A stretch of 64,000 nt of DNA from Sinonovacula constricta (lineage: Eukaryota; Mollusca; Bivalvia; Cardiida; Solecurtidae): contig CM017556.1 of assembly GCA_007844125.1 (NCBI GenBank), positions 67,468,255-67,532,254 on the forward strand, in the 5' to 3' direction. The notes under the pieces are model-generated. The model made no database searches, had not been told where the DNA came from, and saw only the letters and a list, made by a program, of their open reading frames with translations. How positions within the stretch are numbered: position 1 is the stretch's first letter; each line of letters begins with the position of its first letter. The translations under genes were made by a program, and so were the position numbers. This document shows, piece after piece, positions 11,126 through 25,000 of this stretch.

Positions 11126-12227
11126 TTTGTAGATTCCTATAAATTCCCGTTTAACACATGCCTGTCTTAATTATATACCATGTCTTTGTCTCGTTTCTTT
11201 TCAACATATTACTAAACCCGTGCCGCGTCTGAAGATCTGCCATTGTTTATCATCAATGAACGAGGAGATTTTCTATTCACGATGCGACCCTTACACTAGT
11301 TTAGTATGATTGTACATAAAAAGACCGACAATTATTTTATTTTATAGACCCATTTTTATATAACTTCATTTAATTACTTTAAAGCATCAACATTTTTAAG
11401 ATTATGGCACCAATTTTGGAATAAAGGTATATGTGTTAAAACCAAAAAGAAATTAATTAAAAACAAACAAACAAAAAAAGACATGCGTAAAAACAAGTGT
11501 AAATATGGCGTTGTACGGGGTTTGTAAGGAGTCTTTATTCACGGCAATACTAGTTCGGCTGAATAAAGATACATATCAACGATTCATCGGTTATTCTGTA
11601 GTATCAATTCAATCGTCCATCTAGATACGTCGTCATTGTTTCTTGTCGACCATCAAGCTAATAACGACTAAACATGTTACACATACTTCATTCGGATACT
11701 GAAAGAGCATTCGTGAGACTTCGGCAGTACACGGTAATGTCCGTAATACGGTCACCTCAAATCTTGTTTGCAGCTGTAGGCTTCATGAGTTTGCAATGTG
11801 CTGTCGACTTTAAGCGAGCAGGGTTATTTTTACACGAATGTAGTTTGCCCTCAGGTTTATGTTTACAACGTTGCAATAGCCAATAAAAACAAAAAACAAT
11901 CAAGCAACATTTTGAAACTCAGAGCATGCTATGATATTCAATGGGAAATTTCACTGTAATGATTTTGTTAAGGCCATATATGGGACCATCATCCTTATAG
12001 TCCAATGTTGCGACTTGACTTATTGTTTTAATAGACAACAGAGATGCCATAATACCTTCATTGTCAACCCTTTGCGGAGAAAATATCAACAACAGTAAGA
12101 AAAAAACCCTTACTTTCAAGGTAAATTATATTCAACAATCTATTACGGCAGTTGTCGGTAAATGTATCGAACATATGTAATGGAACCAGTCATTTATCGC
12201 AGGTTAGCAGAGAACTCGGACTCATGT
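11126..12227. other. Region upstream of the calmodulin-like start
   Basis: This should contain the 5' UTR and promoter of the minus-strand gene, but no TATA box or start site can be fixed by eye. An open frame at 11,674-11,886 (plus) has no recognisable features. Confidence 0.4.
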
Positions 12228-15200
12228 CAAATATCTGTGTAGAATCAGATTTGAAGGCAGGCAATTGTTACATCTTTGGGTAGAACCACCGATTCTCCCA
12301 ATGGCAAATTTGAAGGAGAGCCATTGGAAATTTTCTTGGTAGAATCACAGACTCACCTGAGGACAAATTGAAGGTGGAACCTTGATAATTATCTGGTAGA
12401 ACCACAGAATCATCCGAAGACGGATTTGAAGGCCAGCACTTGTCAAATAACGGGATAGAATCACAAAATCATTCGAAGGCAGATTTGAAGACCAGCACTA
12501 GTCCAATATTGGGATAGAATCACAGAATCATCCGAGGGCAGATTTGAAGGCAAACCCTTGTTCAATATCTAGGTTGACTCACAGAGTCACCCGAGGGCAG
12601 ATTTGAAGGCAAACCCTTGTTAAATATCAGGGTTGAATCACAGAGTCACCAGAGGGCAGATTTGAAGGCAAACCCTTGTTAAATATCAGGGTTGAATCAC
12701 AGAGTCACCAGAGGGCAGATTTGAAGGCAAACCCTTGTTAAATATCTAGGTTGACTCACAGAGTCACCCGAGGGCAGATTTGAAGGCAAACCCTTGTTAA
12801 ATATCAGGGTTGAATCACAGAGTCACCAGAGGGCAGATTTGAAGGCAAACCCTTGTTAAATATCAGGGTTGAATCACAGAGTCACCAGAGGGCAGATTTG
12901 AAGGCAAACCCTTGTTAAATATCTGGGTTGAATCACAGAATCATCCGAGGGCAGATTTGAAGGCAAATCCTTGTTAAATATCTGGGTTGAATCACAGAGT
13001 CACCCGAGGGCAGATTTAAAGGCAAACCCTTGTTAAGGATCGGGGAATAATCACAGAGTCACCAGAGGGCAGATTTGAAGGCAAACCCTTGTTAAATATC
13101 TGGGTTGAATCACAGAGTCACCCGAGGGCAGATATGAAGGCAAACCCTTGTTAAAGATCGGGGAATAATCACAGAGTCACCAGAGGGCAGATTTGAAGGC
13201 AAACCCTTGTTAAATATCTGGGTAGAATCACAGAGTCACCCGAGGGCAGATTTGATGGCAAACCCTTGTTAAATATCTGGGTTGAATTACAGAATCACCC
13301 GAGGGCAGATTTGAAGGCAAACCCTTGTTAAATATCTGGGTTGAATTACATAATCACCCGAGGGCATATTTGATGGCAAACCCTTGTTAAATATCTGGGT
13401 TGAATTACAGAATCACCCGAGGGCAGATTTGATGGCAAACCCTTGTTAAATATCTGGGTTGAATTACAGAATCACCCGAGGGCAGATTTGATGGCAAACC
13501 CTTGTTAAATATCTGGGTTGAATCACAGAGTCACCCGAGGGCAGATTTGAAGGCAAACCCTTGTTAAATATCTGGGTATAATCACAGAGTCACCCGAGGG
13601 TAGATTTGAAGGCAAACCCTTGTTAAATATCAGGGTTAAATCACAGAGACACCAGAGGGCAGATTTGAAGGCAAACCCTTGTTAAATATCAGGGTTAAAT
13701 CACAGAGACACCAGAGGGCAGATTTGAAGGCAAACCCTTGTTAAATATCAGGGTTAAATCACAGAGACACCAGAGGGCAGATTTGAAGGCAAACCCTTGT
13801 TAAATATCTGGGTTGACTCACAGAGTCACCCGAGGGCAGATTTGAAGGCAAACCCTTGTTAAATATGTGGGTTGAATGACAGAGTCACCCGAGGGCAGAT
13901 TTGATGGCGAAACTTTGTCAAATATTTGGATAGAATGACAGAATCACCCGAGGGCAGATTTGAAGGCAAACCCTTGTTAAATATCGGGGTTGAATCACAG
14001 AGTCACCCGAGGGCAGATTTAAGGCAAACCCTTGTTATATATCGGGGTATAATCTCAGAGTCACCCGAGGGCAGATTTGAAGGCAAACCCTTGTTAAATA
14101 TCGGGGTTAAATCACAGAGTCACCAGATGGCAGATTTGAAGGCACACCCTTGTTAAATATCAGGGTTAAATCACAGAGACACCAGAGGGCAGATTTGAAG
14201 GCAAACCCTTGTTAAATATCGGGGTTGAATCACAGAGTCACCCGAGGGCAGATTTGAAGGCAAACCCTTGTTAAATATCTGGGTAGAATCACAGAGTCGT
14301 CAGAGGGCAGATTTGAAGGTTAACCCTTGTTAAATATCGGGGTATAATCACAGAGTCACCAGAGGGCAGATTTGAAGGCAAACCCTTGTTAAATATCTGG
14401 GTTAAATCACAGAGTCACCCGAGGGCAGATTTAAGGCAAACCATTGTTATATATCTGGGTTGAATCACAGAGTCACCCGAGGGCAGATTTGAAGGCGGAC
14501 TCTTGTTAAATATCGGGGTATAATCACAGAGTCACCCGAGGGCAGATTGAAAGCAAACCCTTGTTAAATATCTGGTTATAATCACAGAGTCACCAGAGGG
14601 CAGATTTGAAGGCAAACCCTTGTTAAATATCAGGGTTTAATCACAGAGTCACCAGAGAGCTGATTTGAAGGCAAACCCTTGTTAAATATCTGGGTTGAAT
14701 CACAGAATCACCCGAGGGCAGATTTGACGGCAAACCCTTGTTAAATATCTGGGTTGAATCACAGAGTCACCCGAGAGCAGATTTGAAGGCAAAACCTTGT
14801 TAAATATCTGGGTTGAATCACATAATCACCTGAGGGCAGATTTGAAGGCAAACCCTTGTTAAATATCGGGGTATAATCACAGAGTCACCCGAGGGCAGAT
14901 TTGAAGGCAAACCCTTGTTAAATATCTGGGTTGAATCACAGAATCACCCGAGGGCAGATTTGAAGGCAAACCCTTGTTAAATATCTGGGTTGAATCACAG
15001 AATCACCCGAGGGCAGATTTGAAGGCAAACCCTTGTTAAATATCGGGGTATAATCACAGAGTCACCCGAGGGCAGATTTGAAGGCAAACCCTTGTTAAAT
15101 ATCTGGGTTGAATCACAGAGTCACCCGAGGGCAGATTTGAAGGCAAACCCTTGTTAAATATCGGGGTATAATCACAGAGTCACCAGAGGGCAGATTTGAA

Positions 15201-16412
15201 TGCAAACCCTTGTTAAATATCTGGGTTGAATCACAGAATCACCCGAGGGCAGATTTGAAGGCAAACCCTTGTTAAATATCGGGGTATAATCACAGAGTCA
15301 CCCGAGGGCAGATTTGAAGGCAAACCCTTGTTAAATATCTGGGTTGAATCATAGAGTCACCCGAGGGCAGATTTGAAGGCAAACCCTTGTTAAATATCTA
15401 GGTTGAATCACAGAGTCACCAGAGGGCAGATTTGAAGGCAAACCCTTGTTAAATATCGGGGTATAATCACAGAGTCACCCGAGGGCAGATTTGAAGGCAA
15501 ACCCTTGTTAAATATTTGGGTTGAATCACAGAATCCCCCGAGGGCAGATTGAAGGCAAACCCTTGTTAAAGATCGAGGTAGAATCACAGAGTCACCCGAG
15601 GGCAGATTTGAAGGCAAACCCTTGTTAAATATCTGGGTATAATCACAGAGTCACCCGAGGGCAGATTTGAAGGCAAACCCTTGTTAAATATCTGGGTTGA
15701 ATCACAGAATCACCCAGGGCAGATTTGAAGGCAAACCCTTGTTAAATATCTGGGTTGAATCACAGAGTCACCCGAGGGCAGATTTGAAGGCAAACCCTTG
15801 TTAAATATCGGGGTTGAATCACAGAGTCACCAGAGGGCAGATTTGAAGGCAAACCTTTGTTAAATATCAGGGTTGAATCACAGAATCACCCAGGGCAGAT
15901 TTGAAGGCAAATCCTTGTTAAATATCTGGGTTGAATCACAGAGTCATCCGAGGGCAGATTGGAGGCAAACCCTTGTTAAATATCTCGGTCGAATCACAGA
16001 ATCACCCAAGAGCAGATTTGAAGGCAAACCTTTGTTAAATATCTGGGTTGAATCACAGAATCACCCAAGAGCAGATTTGAAGGCAAATCCTTGTTAAATA
16101 TCTGGGTTGAATCACAGAATCACCCAAGAGCAGATTTGAAGGCAAACCCTTATTAAATATCTGGGTTGAATCACAGAATCACCCGAGGGCAGATTTGAAG
16201 GCAAACCCTTGTTAAATATCTGGGTTGAATCACAGAGTCACCCGAGGGCAGATTTGAGGCAAACCCTTGTTAAATATCTGGATAGAATTACAGAATTACC
16301 CGAGTGAAATTTCATGGCGGACTCTGTTCAAATATCGGGGTATAATCACAGAATCACCCGAGGGCAGATTTGATGGCGGAAACCATGTCAAATATTTGGA
16401 ATCACAGACATC
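12228..16412. repeat. 59-bp minisatellite array, about 71 copies
   Basis: Unit of the form AATCACAGAGTCACCCGAGG plus GCAGATTTGAAGGCAAACCC plus TTGTTAAATATCTGGGTTG, repeated every 59 bp. The left edge (12,228-12,480) is diverged, and one edge unit reads GGGTAGAACCACCGATTCTC, close to the core of SINE family C. Inner units are much more alike, with recurring ATCTGGGTT, ATCGGGGTA and ATCAGGGTT variants. No gene. Confidence 0.95.
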
Positions 16413-16918
16413 CCGTATGTCAGCAGTATAGAGTTGTATTAATAAATCATGGCAAGGAATAAAGCCCGCGAGGCTTCTTATCGACATGTATCGGTGGGTT
16501 ACTATTGTAAGGAATGAGGAATTACACCATTAACTGAGCTTTAAAGTATTCCCTTAAATTTCTTAATTATGCAAAGAGTTAGTAGTTTTTAATGATATTA
16601 TACATATGAGAGGAGGAAAATGAAAAAAAAAAGTTATATAGATAAAATAATACATTTGAGGGATATAGAGAGGATAAGAACGGAAACAATAATGAAGAAT
16701 GAAAAAAGTGACGAAGTGAGAGAGAAAGAAAAAGTAGAGAGATAATATATTGTCAGGACAACACAAGTATTTATCAAAACAGGAACACAAGTCTTTATCA
16801 AAAAAGATAAACAAAAGCTTAAAATGTTCTTTGTATAAAATTGTATAAACAAACCTATTCTCTATATTTCAATAACAAATTACGTAACATTATTTGTAAC
16901 GCCTTTGTACTTTGCAGA
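16413..16918. other. AT-rich spacer, no gene seen
   Basis: A/G-rich sequence on the plus strand between the 59-bp array and the candidate exon. Open frames here are low-complexity. Confidence 0.4.
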
Positions 16919-17060
16919 ATCCGGACTAATGGCACGCTGGATTAGGTCAGTGGCTGTCGTCTGTCGCTGCACACCCATTTACCACCAATGTACTGCAGAC
17001 CGTGTGTCGAAACAGTCCAGCAATGTTCACGTGCTCCTCGTGCGACCATGACCCAACGCT
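16919..17060 (+). other. Candidate non-coding 5' exon
   Basis: The segment is bounded by a good acceptor (pyrimidine-rich, ending TTTGCAG) and a consensus donor (GCTAG then GTAAGT). It is more GC-rich than its surroundings. Its only notable frame opens at an internal ATG and stops before the donor, so if transcribed it would be UTR or non-coding RNA. It could be a leader exon of the cyclin gene. The evidence is splice signals only. Confidence 0.3.
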
Positions 17061-17163
17061 AGGTAAGTATCGCCCTCGAGGTAACTCAAGTAAAATGTGT
17101 TCACAGTCAACCAGTACCTTAGATCTAACTGACAATGGATGGTGATAACTTTTCAAACTTTCC

Positions 17164-17312
17164 ATGACTTCGTATTTAAGTAACTTAGTGGATTCTGTGG
17201 TGGATAACTTCTTAAGTAGAAGGTTCCGCGGTCTTTTGAATCACTCGCCTTCTGACCCTGAGCTAGGTCGGGACGACTGGACAGATCCTCTTCCACCACA
17301 AGCGAGCGACAG
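17164..17312 (+). CDS. Candidate first coding exon upstream of the cyclin gene
   Basis: An ATG at 17,164 opens 49 codons plus two bases, ending at a donor (CGACAG then GTGAGG). The peptide starts MTSYLSNLVDSVVDNF and ends with an acidic, proline-containing stretch (DDWTDPLPPQASD). Composition and codon use look like protein. Its phase is right: the last two bases AG plus the first base G of the exon at 19,066 give AGG (Arg), followed directly by the cyclin ATG in frame. Joining would add 50 residues and give a 494-residue protein. It also contains an RGLLN sequence that fits the minimal RxxL destruction-box pattern. In-frame joining has a one-in-three chance of being accidental, and the exon could belong to another gene. 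Confidence 0.42.
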
Positions 17313-19065
17313 GTGAGGGTTTTGTTTTTATACACCTCAAGCAAACACAACAGGAAAATGTGTTTTAATTTATCATTTGTTTAGTTAAAGTCAATACATT
17401 TTATTTTATTCGCTATTGCATTTATTTACGCATTACTGGTTTGCATTCTCATAGAAGCGGCATCTGAATGATGTTAATGATCACGATTTATTATTCGATT
17501 GTTTTAGAAAATATGCTTTTGACTTACTACCATCTTTGTGCAAGAGCGTAGCTACACGCAGGTGAATCCAAATAATTATATTTCTTAGATGTAAAATGGA
17601 TACCAATCATGAATTCAAATGTCATTTTTGCCAAAGGTACATTAACAAACGCACTGTATTTGAGATAAGCTGAAGAACATTGCTTCAGTACGGGTTCAGG
17701 AGGCCGGAGATTTATAAAAATGAGTTAATAATTCGTCAAGAGCCAACAAGGCATAGTTTTACTGATAAAGCAAACAGTTTTTATCCTTTCAAAATCTGTT
17801 CTTTTACGTCAACCCCCTGTCTTATTTTGAATTTGAAGAAAAGGTTCGCGTTCCATGCCACTGGGACTTCAGGACTTTTGACAGTTGTAAGTTTTGATGT
17901 CTTTGAATCTTATAACTTGGTTACAGTCCAGACAATATTCATGTACATATTCTGTTCATATTTTCCTCGAAAATCCAATTTAGACCTTTCTTCTCGCCGG
18001 TTGTCTGAGGCATACGCTAGGTTTAAGTCTGTCTGAATAATTATAATGAAAACTAATTGACCCCTATTGTTGTTGTTTTCTGTCCATTGGGTTTACTGTC
18101 GCCGGGATTATTCAACATTTCTTTAAATCTTGACCAGGACTCGAGATGCTTTGGTCTTCTGCCATGTAAATTTGAACCATCATCTTGTCGAATAACACAA
18201 AATAAATAACCATACGTCAAGTGAGCGCCATTTTATTACATTTCACAATAGCCGACAAAATCAACGAAATGAAGTTACCCAAGAAAACATCTCTCAATAT
18301 GAACAATGTCGGACACGTGTCCCAGGCTACTGAAAATACACATACATTGATATACAACGGCCCGTGTTAGGCATCTAACTGGTTGCTTACAAATAACGTT
18401 CAAACATAGCCAGCCAAAGTACCACTTGCAGAAATATTTCTCAGATTCAATTAATACATCTAAATAAACTACCAACATCAAAATCTGAGTTTGAGAAAAT
18501 TCCATCTGAAAAATATTTCTGAAAGTATGGCAATAATATTAAGGAGTTAATCGTCATTACGATCGAGTTACTTTCGTGCTTCTCTCTAAAGTTGGAAAGA
18601 ATGTTGTTTAGATTCTTATTACAGATTTAAGACGTGATGCTAAATGTCACTCCAAAGACAGTCTGCGACTCTATACCGACAAATTGAACTAGAGTGTTTC
18701 TTAAACAACAATATAAATGACTATTACCTGACTGGATTCAGCAAAATGATGTTCTACATCCCATGTGAAAAGTAGACAATAAACCACATTCGTCACTACA
18801 ATTGGGATACTGCTCTAAATCGAATTCAATTAAGCATAAAAGCACGAGCTTTTGCAGAAAAAAAAGCCAAATTCCCCCAAACAGGGGAAAGATTTTGTTA
18901 TTTATATCTGATACGGACAAACACTCGAATCCAACCTTTATGGTTTTATTTCGCAGTTTTATTTCAAAGGAAAAAACACATAATATTTTACTTCATACAT
19001 AATTTACAGAAATGTTGCACAAAATTAAATGCACGGCTCTCCTATATGTACTATTTCTACTGCAG
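17313..19065. other. Intergenic or first intron of the cyclin gene
   Basis: No coding segment is recognised. The open frame at 17,680-18,036 (plus) begins at a non-ATG codon and shows no domain. If 17,164-17,312 is a cyclin exon, this is its first intron. Confidence 0.4.
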
Positions 19066-19066
19066 G

Positions 19067-22000
19067 ATGGCTTCCAGTGCTGTATACAAAGACTCCAAGG
19101 CTGTCCTTGCCCGACAAATTGGGAAATGTCTCCTGGTGGGGAAAGATGTGGACTCAGGGGAAACAACTGGACCCAGCGTCAAGGCGATTCTAAAGAAGGT
19201 GGAAGAGAGCCAATCAATCAAGATAGCTGATAAGGTACGATAAGGCAATACTAATGTATACGCTCTTTCCTAACACCAATCTTGCTACATTCAGTATTTA
19301 TTAATACAACATTCTCAGCTTTTGGCTCATAACTACACGATCAAATGAAATGAAATTGTCACAGAAACAGCAGCAAACAGTGAAGATGCTGATGAGACAC
19401 CTTTCAATAGGGGATGGCTAGTTTTGATCTTCACTTTTTGCATGAACCGGTTCAATTCGAGATACGGAGGCAAATCGTTAATAGAAGAAAGAATTCTTCA
19501 CAAAACCTTTGCATACGTATTTAAAATAGTTTAAAAACTTCACATCTGTATTTTGATTACCTTATTTTCAATCTACTCGTCTTTCATCTGATGTGTTGTG
19601 CGCCTGTTGTTCTATTTAGACATGATCTCTACCAATTAGGTTATAACGTCACTATAATGACCATATTGTGTCGCTATATTTAAAAAAAACACATATACAA
19701 AATTTGAACTGCTGAAAAGCAATTTCCTATTTTTTTTATTAATTACTTAAGTGCATGCTAAAACACTAATTCCTGCTTTTTTCCAAACTTTGTTAATGTA
19801 ACCATGTTCATAAAATTGTTCTCATATGTTTCAATGTCTTATTGTCAGTTTTAGATTTGATTCTTTAACAGCAATGTTTCAACGTGCGAATAGATACATG
19901 ATCAATTATCATTCAGATTTCTAGCTACCAATTTTAGACTTGCGTTCTCTTCACAATACTTTATTGACAAACAATTCCATTGACAAAAGCAAAATTAGTT
20001 AATAATATTACCCTTTATAATAATGTATTTCTGGATTTTATCACCAATCATATCTGTGTCGCCCATTTAGTCTTTAATGTATGAATTGGTAAGATGTTCA
20101 ACACATCACCTGGAATGCTTTAATATTTTGAACTACCTTCATTCATGACACAAATGTCAACAAACGGTGTTTACATATGGCACACAAAAAAATGTTAAAT
20201 TGAACATGAGGCGCTTAGTTTACATGTTACTTCATAGATGTTAATATGACAGTCTTTTTCATTGATTTCCCGTGCTTTTGTAGATGATTTATTTGCACTG
20301 GAATTTGGTATTGTCTATTATTTGTGCTGTATACATAATTGCTCATTAACCGCTTACAGCGGTAATGAGTTTAGTGAAATGTAGTTGTGCTGCGTTGATT
20401 TGAACAAATGTAAAGCAACATCTCAAATAATGTACACATACAACAAATGTTTTTGAGTAAACAGTTTCAAATGATGATATTGCAGAAGGGTCTGTCCGAC
20501 AGAACCAATAATGGAATGATCGCCGGCTACATCAACAAGATCCGGCGGGACAGTACCAAGGGCAAAGAGACCAAGAAAGTTCCACTGGTGAACCATGCCA
20601 ACAAAGTCTGCTTCAAACCCGGGGGACATCATGGTAAATCTATCCATGCAATCATATCGTTCTGATAGATAATCATGACATTGTGCTATCATTCAAGTAA
20701 TCAACTACAGCCAATTATTAATAAGACCAATGAATACATACAGTCGTTCGAATTTTTTACGACATTCGCTTATTCGAACATCGAATCATGTAACTGTTGG
20801 ATCATTCGCATACATCACTGTTCAATGATTGTAACAATGATCATGCAATTAAGCAGTCATCCGAATCTTAGATTCATCAAGCATCATTCGATCGATCACA
20901 GTTTCAATGTTTACCTAGCTAGACCTCTTAACAGTACATTTAGTTCCCCTTTTGAGCGACATGCTATAACGGTATGTATTGCGCCACAGCTTCTAGTGAA
21001 CACCATTTCCGGATGTCTGACAGATAGTTGCGGGGCTTCAATTCAAATTAATTAGGTATTCCAATTTGCTGTTTTGCTGTTTTGACAATAAGCTCAATAT
21101 ATATTTTCAAACATACTCATTTGTGATTATATTTTATCGAAATATATATATATATATATATTTTATCATTTTACTATTGTGCATGGAGTTCAAAATGACC
21201 TTTTGTAGTGTCGGAGTGCCGTTTAGCCAAAATAAACAACAACCCGTATTTCATAAGTCAACACTCTTACTTTGTTCATCTAGTTGTTCAGTAGGACTTT
21301 CATTGACAAAAATGTTATTCTTTATTATTACACCAGTCGGAAGCCATGCATCCTCAAAAGAGAAGAAACCGTACGCGGTTCGTGTACCAGACTACACCGT
21401 TGTGAACGGTACGTATTTAGCTTAGATTTGTTTTCCTTGAAAGGCGGAAGATAATTGTGCCATTGTTTTGTAATATCGAATAAAGTTTTATATCCAACAT
21501 TTACATTATAAAACATAGTCCATTAAAATTAAATTTCTTATATAAAGAAGAAAAATAACTCTAATCTTCTTATCTCTTTTACCGATCAAGAGTTGTCTCC
21601 CATGGAGACGGATGAGCCCCAGGTGCGGATCCGACAAATGATGACGCGGGTCCCGAGGGGAGTCATCGATATAGACGCGGTCAATGATCCGCTCAAAAAC
21701 ACAGAATACGCTCAGGACATCTGCGACTATTTGCTGGTAAGAGTTTTATTCCTTTATTGTTATTTATGACATTAATTGTAATATAATATATATTGTATTT
21801 TTTTCTACAACTTGTTGCTTTCTTTATTCGGACAAAAAAATCTTAAATTTTATATAACTGGCGGGCATCCATGGTCGAGTATGGGTTGGAGTTCAGGTCA
21901 GGGCGAGAAATGTCACGAAGAGCGGTCATCTAGCTGACTTGATGGGTTTTGTATATTTACAAGTTTGTATGTGGTTTTATATTTTTTATTTAATGGTGTT

Positions 22001-25000
22001 TTTTTTTTGCAATTAACAAAAGCAATTTTATTTCTAGTCCGTAGAGAGACGTTGGACATTCCCAGAAAACTACCTCATCAATAACAAAGAAATAACGCCG
22101 CACATGCGCAGTGTGCTTGTAGACTGGCTCATCCAAGTGCAGGTAACACATACAGCAGAACAGCTCGTTACCTTTTAGTTTGTATGAATGATGAAACTGG
22201 CCAACACACCAAAAGTAACAAATCTAATGTAATTTACACTATGAACAAACGGCTTCAGAATTACTCGTCATAACCTCTTAGCAGTTGGAATGTAAATCAA
22301 TATTTACCTGTTAAAGCTCATTTAAGTCCAGTAAGGACAACATATTTCATGTGATGGATCATCCTGCTGATATGTGATACGAGGTATATTTGAAAAATAG
22401 TTTTAAATGCTTACTGTTAACATGAACATGACGTGACTCGATAGTAATGTGTGATCCAAAAGTAAGTGTTTAACTTAATGATAAAAAAGCAGCAGTTGTA
22501 AAGTTTAGCAAAAACAACAACAATAAAACAACAAAAACAAAAATCAAAACAAAACAGTCAATAAATACTGGGTTCTTTACAATTTATTCAGGTTCATCTG
22601 GAGCTACATCAGACGACACTTCACCTTGCAGTTGGCCTTATTGATCGCTTCCTGACTAAACAGCCTGTGGAACTGAGCGCCCTGCAACTTGTCGGGATCA
22701 CGTCCCTTTGGATCGCCGCCAAGTTCATTGAAAGATTCCCGCCGGAGGTATTTTGACTGTTTCCTGTCGGTATACATAGCTATAATTTGAAAAAAAAAAT
22801 CTTGGTTTCCGACATTTGTAATCAAGAGATTTAGTAAAAGTTAGCAACTTAGACCCCACAATCCCATTGCCACTTTTGTCATTGCCGCGTCGACTTAATG
22901 CTGGTAAACCAGCTTTAATGGCTGCACAATATCATTGGCAGGGTTTCAACTTTTAAGAAGTTTCAACAACACCAGCTGTATGTCATGGTATACCAATGAT
23001 TCCCGAAACATTAGAACAGATTATTTCGGTTAGAACAGATTATTTCAGTTAGACCATTCAGTGTCTATCCTTAAGCAGAAGGAATTCGTTTATATGTTTA
23101 TTTTAACTAAACTTAACCTTAATATAAACTCTGGCGCTTTCAAAATGTCACATTCCTTGCAGCAAGCGGTAACTTTTCGGCTTCGTCTATGACCATGTAT
23201 TTCTTTTACACCTCTCAGGTAGCCGACCTTTGTCATCTGACCGACAACACTTACTCGTCTCATCACGTGATCCGGATGGAGAGAACCATCCTCCGCAAAC
23301 TAGACTTCGACGTCAATATCCCTGGGCCAATAGTTTTCTTGGAGCGGTTCCTGCTAGTGCGGGAGTGTAAGAAAGTCCATCTGGTATGTATACAAGTATA
23401 TTTTCTTAGTTTTCTACCTTCTACAATGCCAATAAGCTTCCTAAATACACCTATATGTCCGTCTCCTTGATTAAGCCCCATATACAGACGTTTAGGTTTA
23501 CAAAATGAAACAATTTCATAATTTGTCGCCTACTTTCATTTTCAAAGTAAGGGTAATTGCTTTTTTGTCCGCAGATAATGCAGGCCGGATATTTGTTATG
23601 ATGATCTGTGTTTATGTATGTAATTCCAAATAAAACATACTAACGTTAACAAATATTCAATATTATTAAATGCTTACACCATCTCTTTAAACATAAAATG
23701 GCTGATAACTTTGAAAGAAGCATACATTTATCAGGATATTGCAAAACAAAATACACACTTCCATATCAATTTAATAGTATTATAATAAATTTGTATATAA
23801 TAGACTTGTAAAGATGTATTCCCTTCACTTTCTACAGGTCCAAAGCATGTCGATGTTCATCCTTGACCTCACCCTTACGGAACTTCCCATGGTGCACTTC
23901 CAGTCCTCTCAGCTAGCCGCGGGCGCCATCTGTCTGTCACGTGATCTTCTCGGCTGCGAGCCTGCCTGGGACAAGGGGTTTTCCCACTACACGAAATACT
24001 CCCTAAACGACCTTGACCTTTGCATCCGAGCTCTCAAACGTCTTCTGAGCAAGATGCACAAGTCCAAATTCCAGGTAAATGTAAAGTTCATTAAACTCGA
24101 GCTTTTCTTAATTGGCATTTTCCATGACAAGTACAAAAATTTCCACGCAGTCTCGCAAAGCACGTGACCATAGTGGGATCGAACTTATGTACAGCGATGT
24201 CGATGTCAAATGTTCCATACGATTTAAATGTAATTTAATAAAAAAACAACTTAATATAAACATTCCCAAGATCTAATTGATAAAACCCGGTATGTTATGG
24301 ACTGATATGACATGAAAAGTAAACCCATAACTTTAAAACCTCTCACCTTGTCCTTTTTCTTTACTGTGATCTCACGTGACCACTGACTTGGAGACTGAAA
24401 GCTAGACGTTAAGCCAATTTGCATTTTCCATTACAATTTAAAAAATCTAACTTGAACAACGTACATTCAGAGTTTTATATCTGTGTGGGTAATGATTAAA
24501 AAATGGTGTTTTGTGCATTTATCAAAGATATCTTTATATACATTTATTATTTTCCATTATATTGGAGATAAGATGGGGGATCATCAATTTGCAGTAAGCG
24601 AGTGTTTTTAAGCCTGACGTACTGGTAAATTTCGACAATATTAGACAGGTAGAGTATTCTGAAAAAAATTTTCCATAATAATTTCTTCTGACAATTTATC
24701 CAAAATATCTTGAACATTAATAAAAACTGCCTTGTTGGAAATAGAAGGTTGTCGAAGATCACAAGGTTTCATCATTTATAGAATTTGGTATAATATTAGT
24801 GATGTGTGTGTGTGTGTGTGTGTGTGGTAAAACCAGGTATGACTCCCTGATGAGATTTGCCATGTTGTAAGCGATACATGCAGCAATAAACATTCGAAGG
24901 CAAACTTATAATAGCAAGAGTACGTTTTTCTTATCTTTCTGTAACATCATTTGCCGTTGTCAGGGAGCCCACCAGAAGTACTCCCACAAGAGTTTCCATG

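Noticed and set aside
11674..11886. 70-codon ATG-started frame upstream of the calmodulin-like gene
   Set aside because: No recognisable features and no splice structure. Its length is expected by chance in this composition.
12228..16412. CRISPR array
   Set aside because: There are no unique spacers between repeats; this is a contiguous minisatellite in a eukaryotic genome.
17680..18036. 118-codon frame as a gene
   Set aside because: It starts at a non-ATG codon, has no domain, and lies in a region better explained as an intron or spacer.
20675..21055. 126-codon frame inside cyclin intron 2
   Set aside because: No domain, no splice support, and it lies between two firm cyclin exons.
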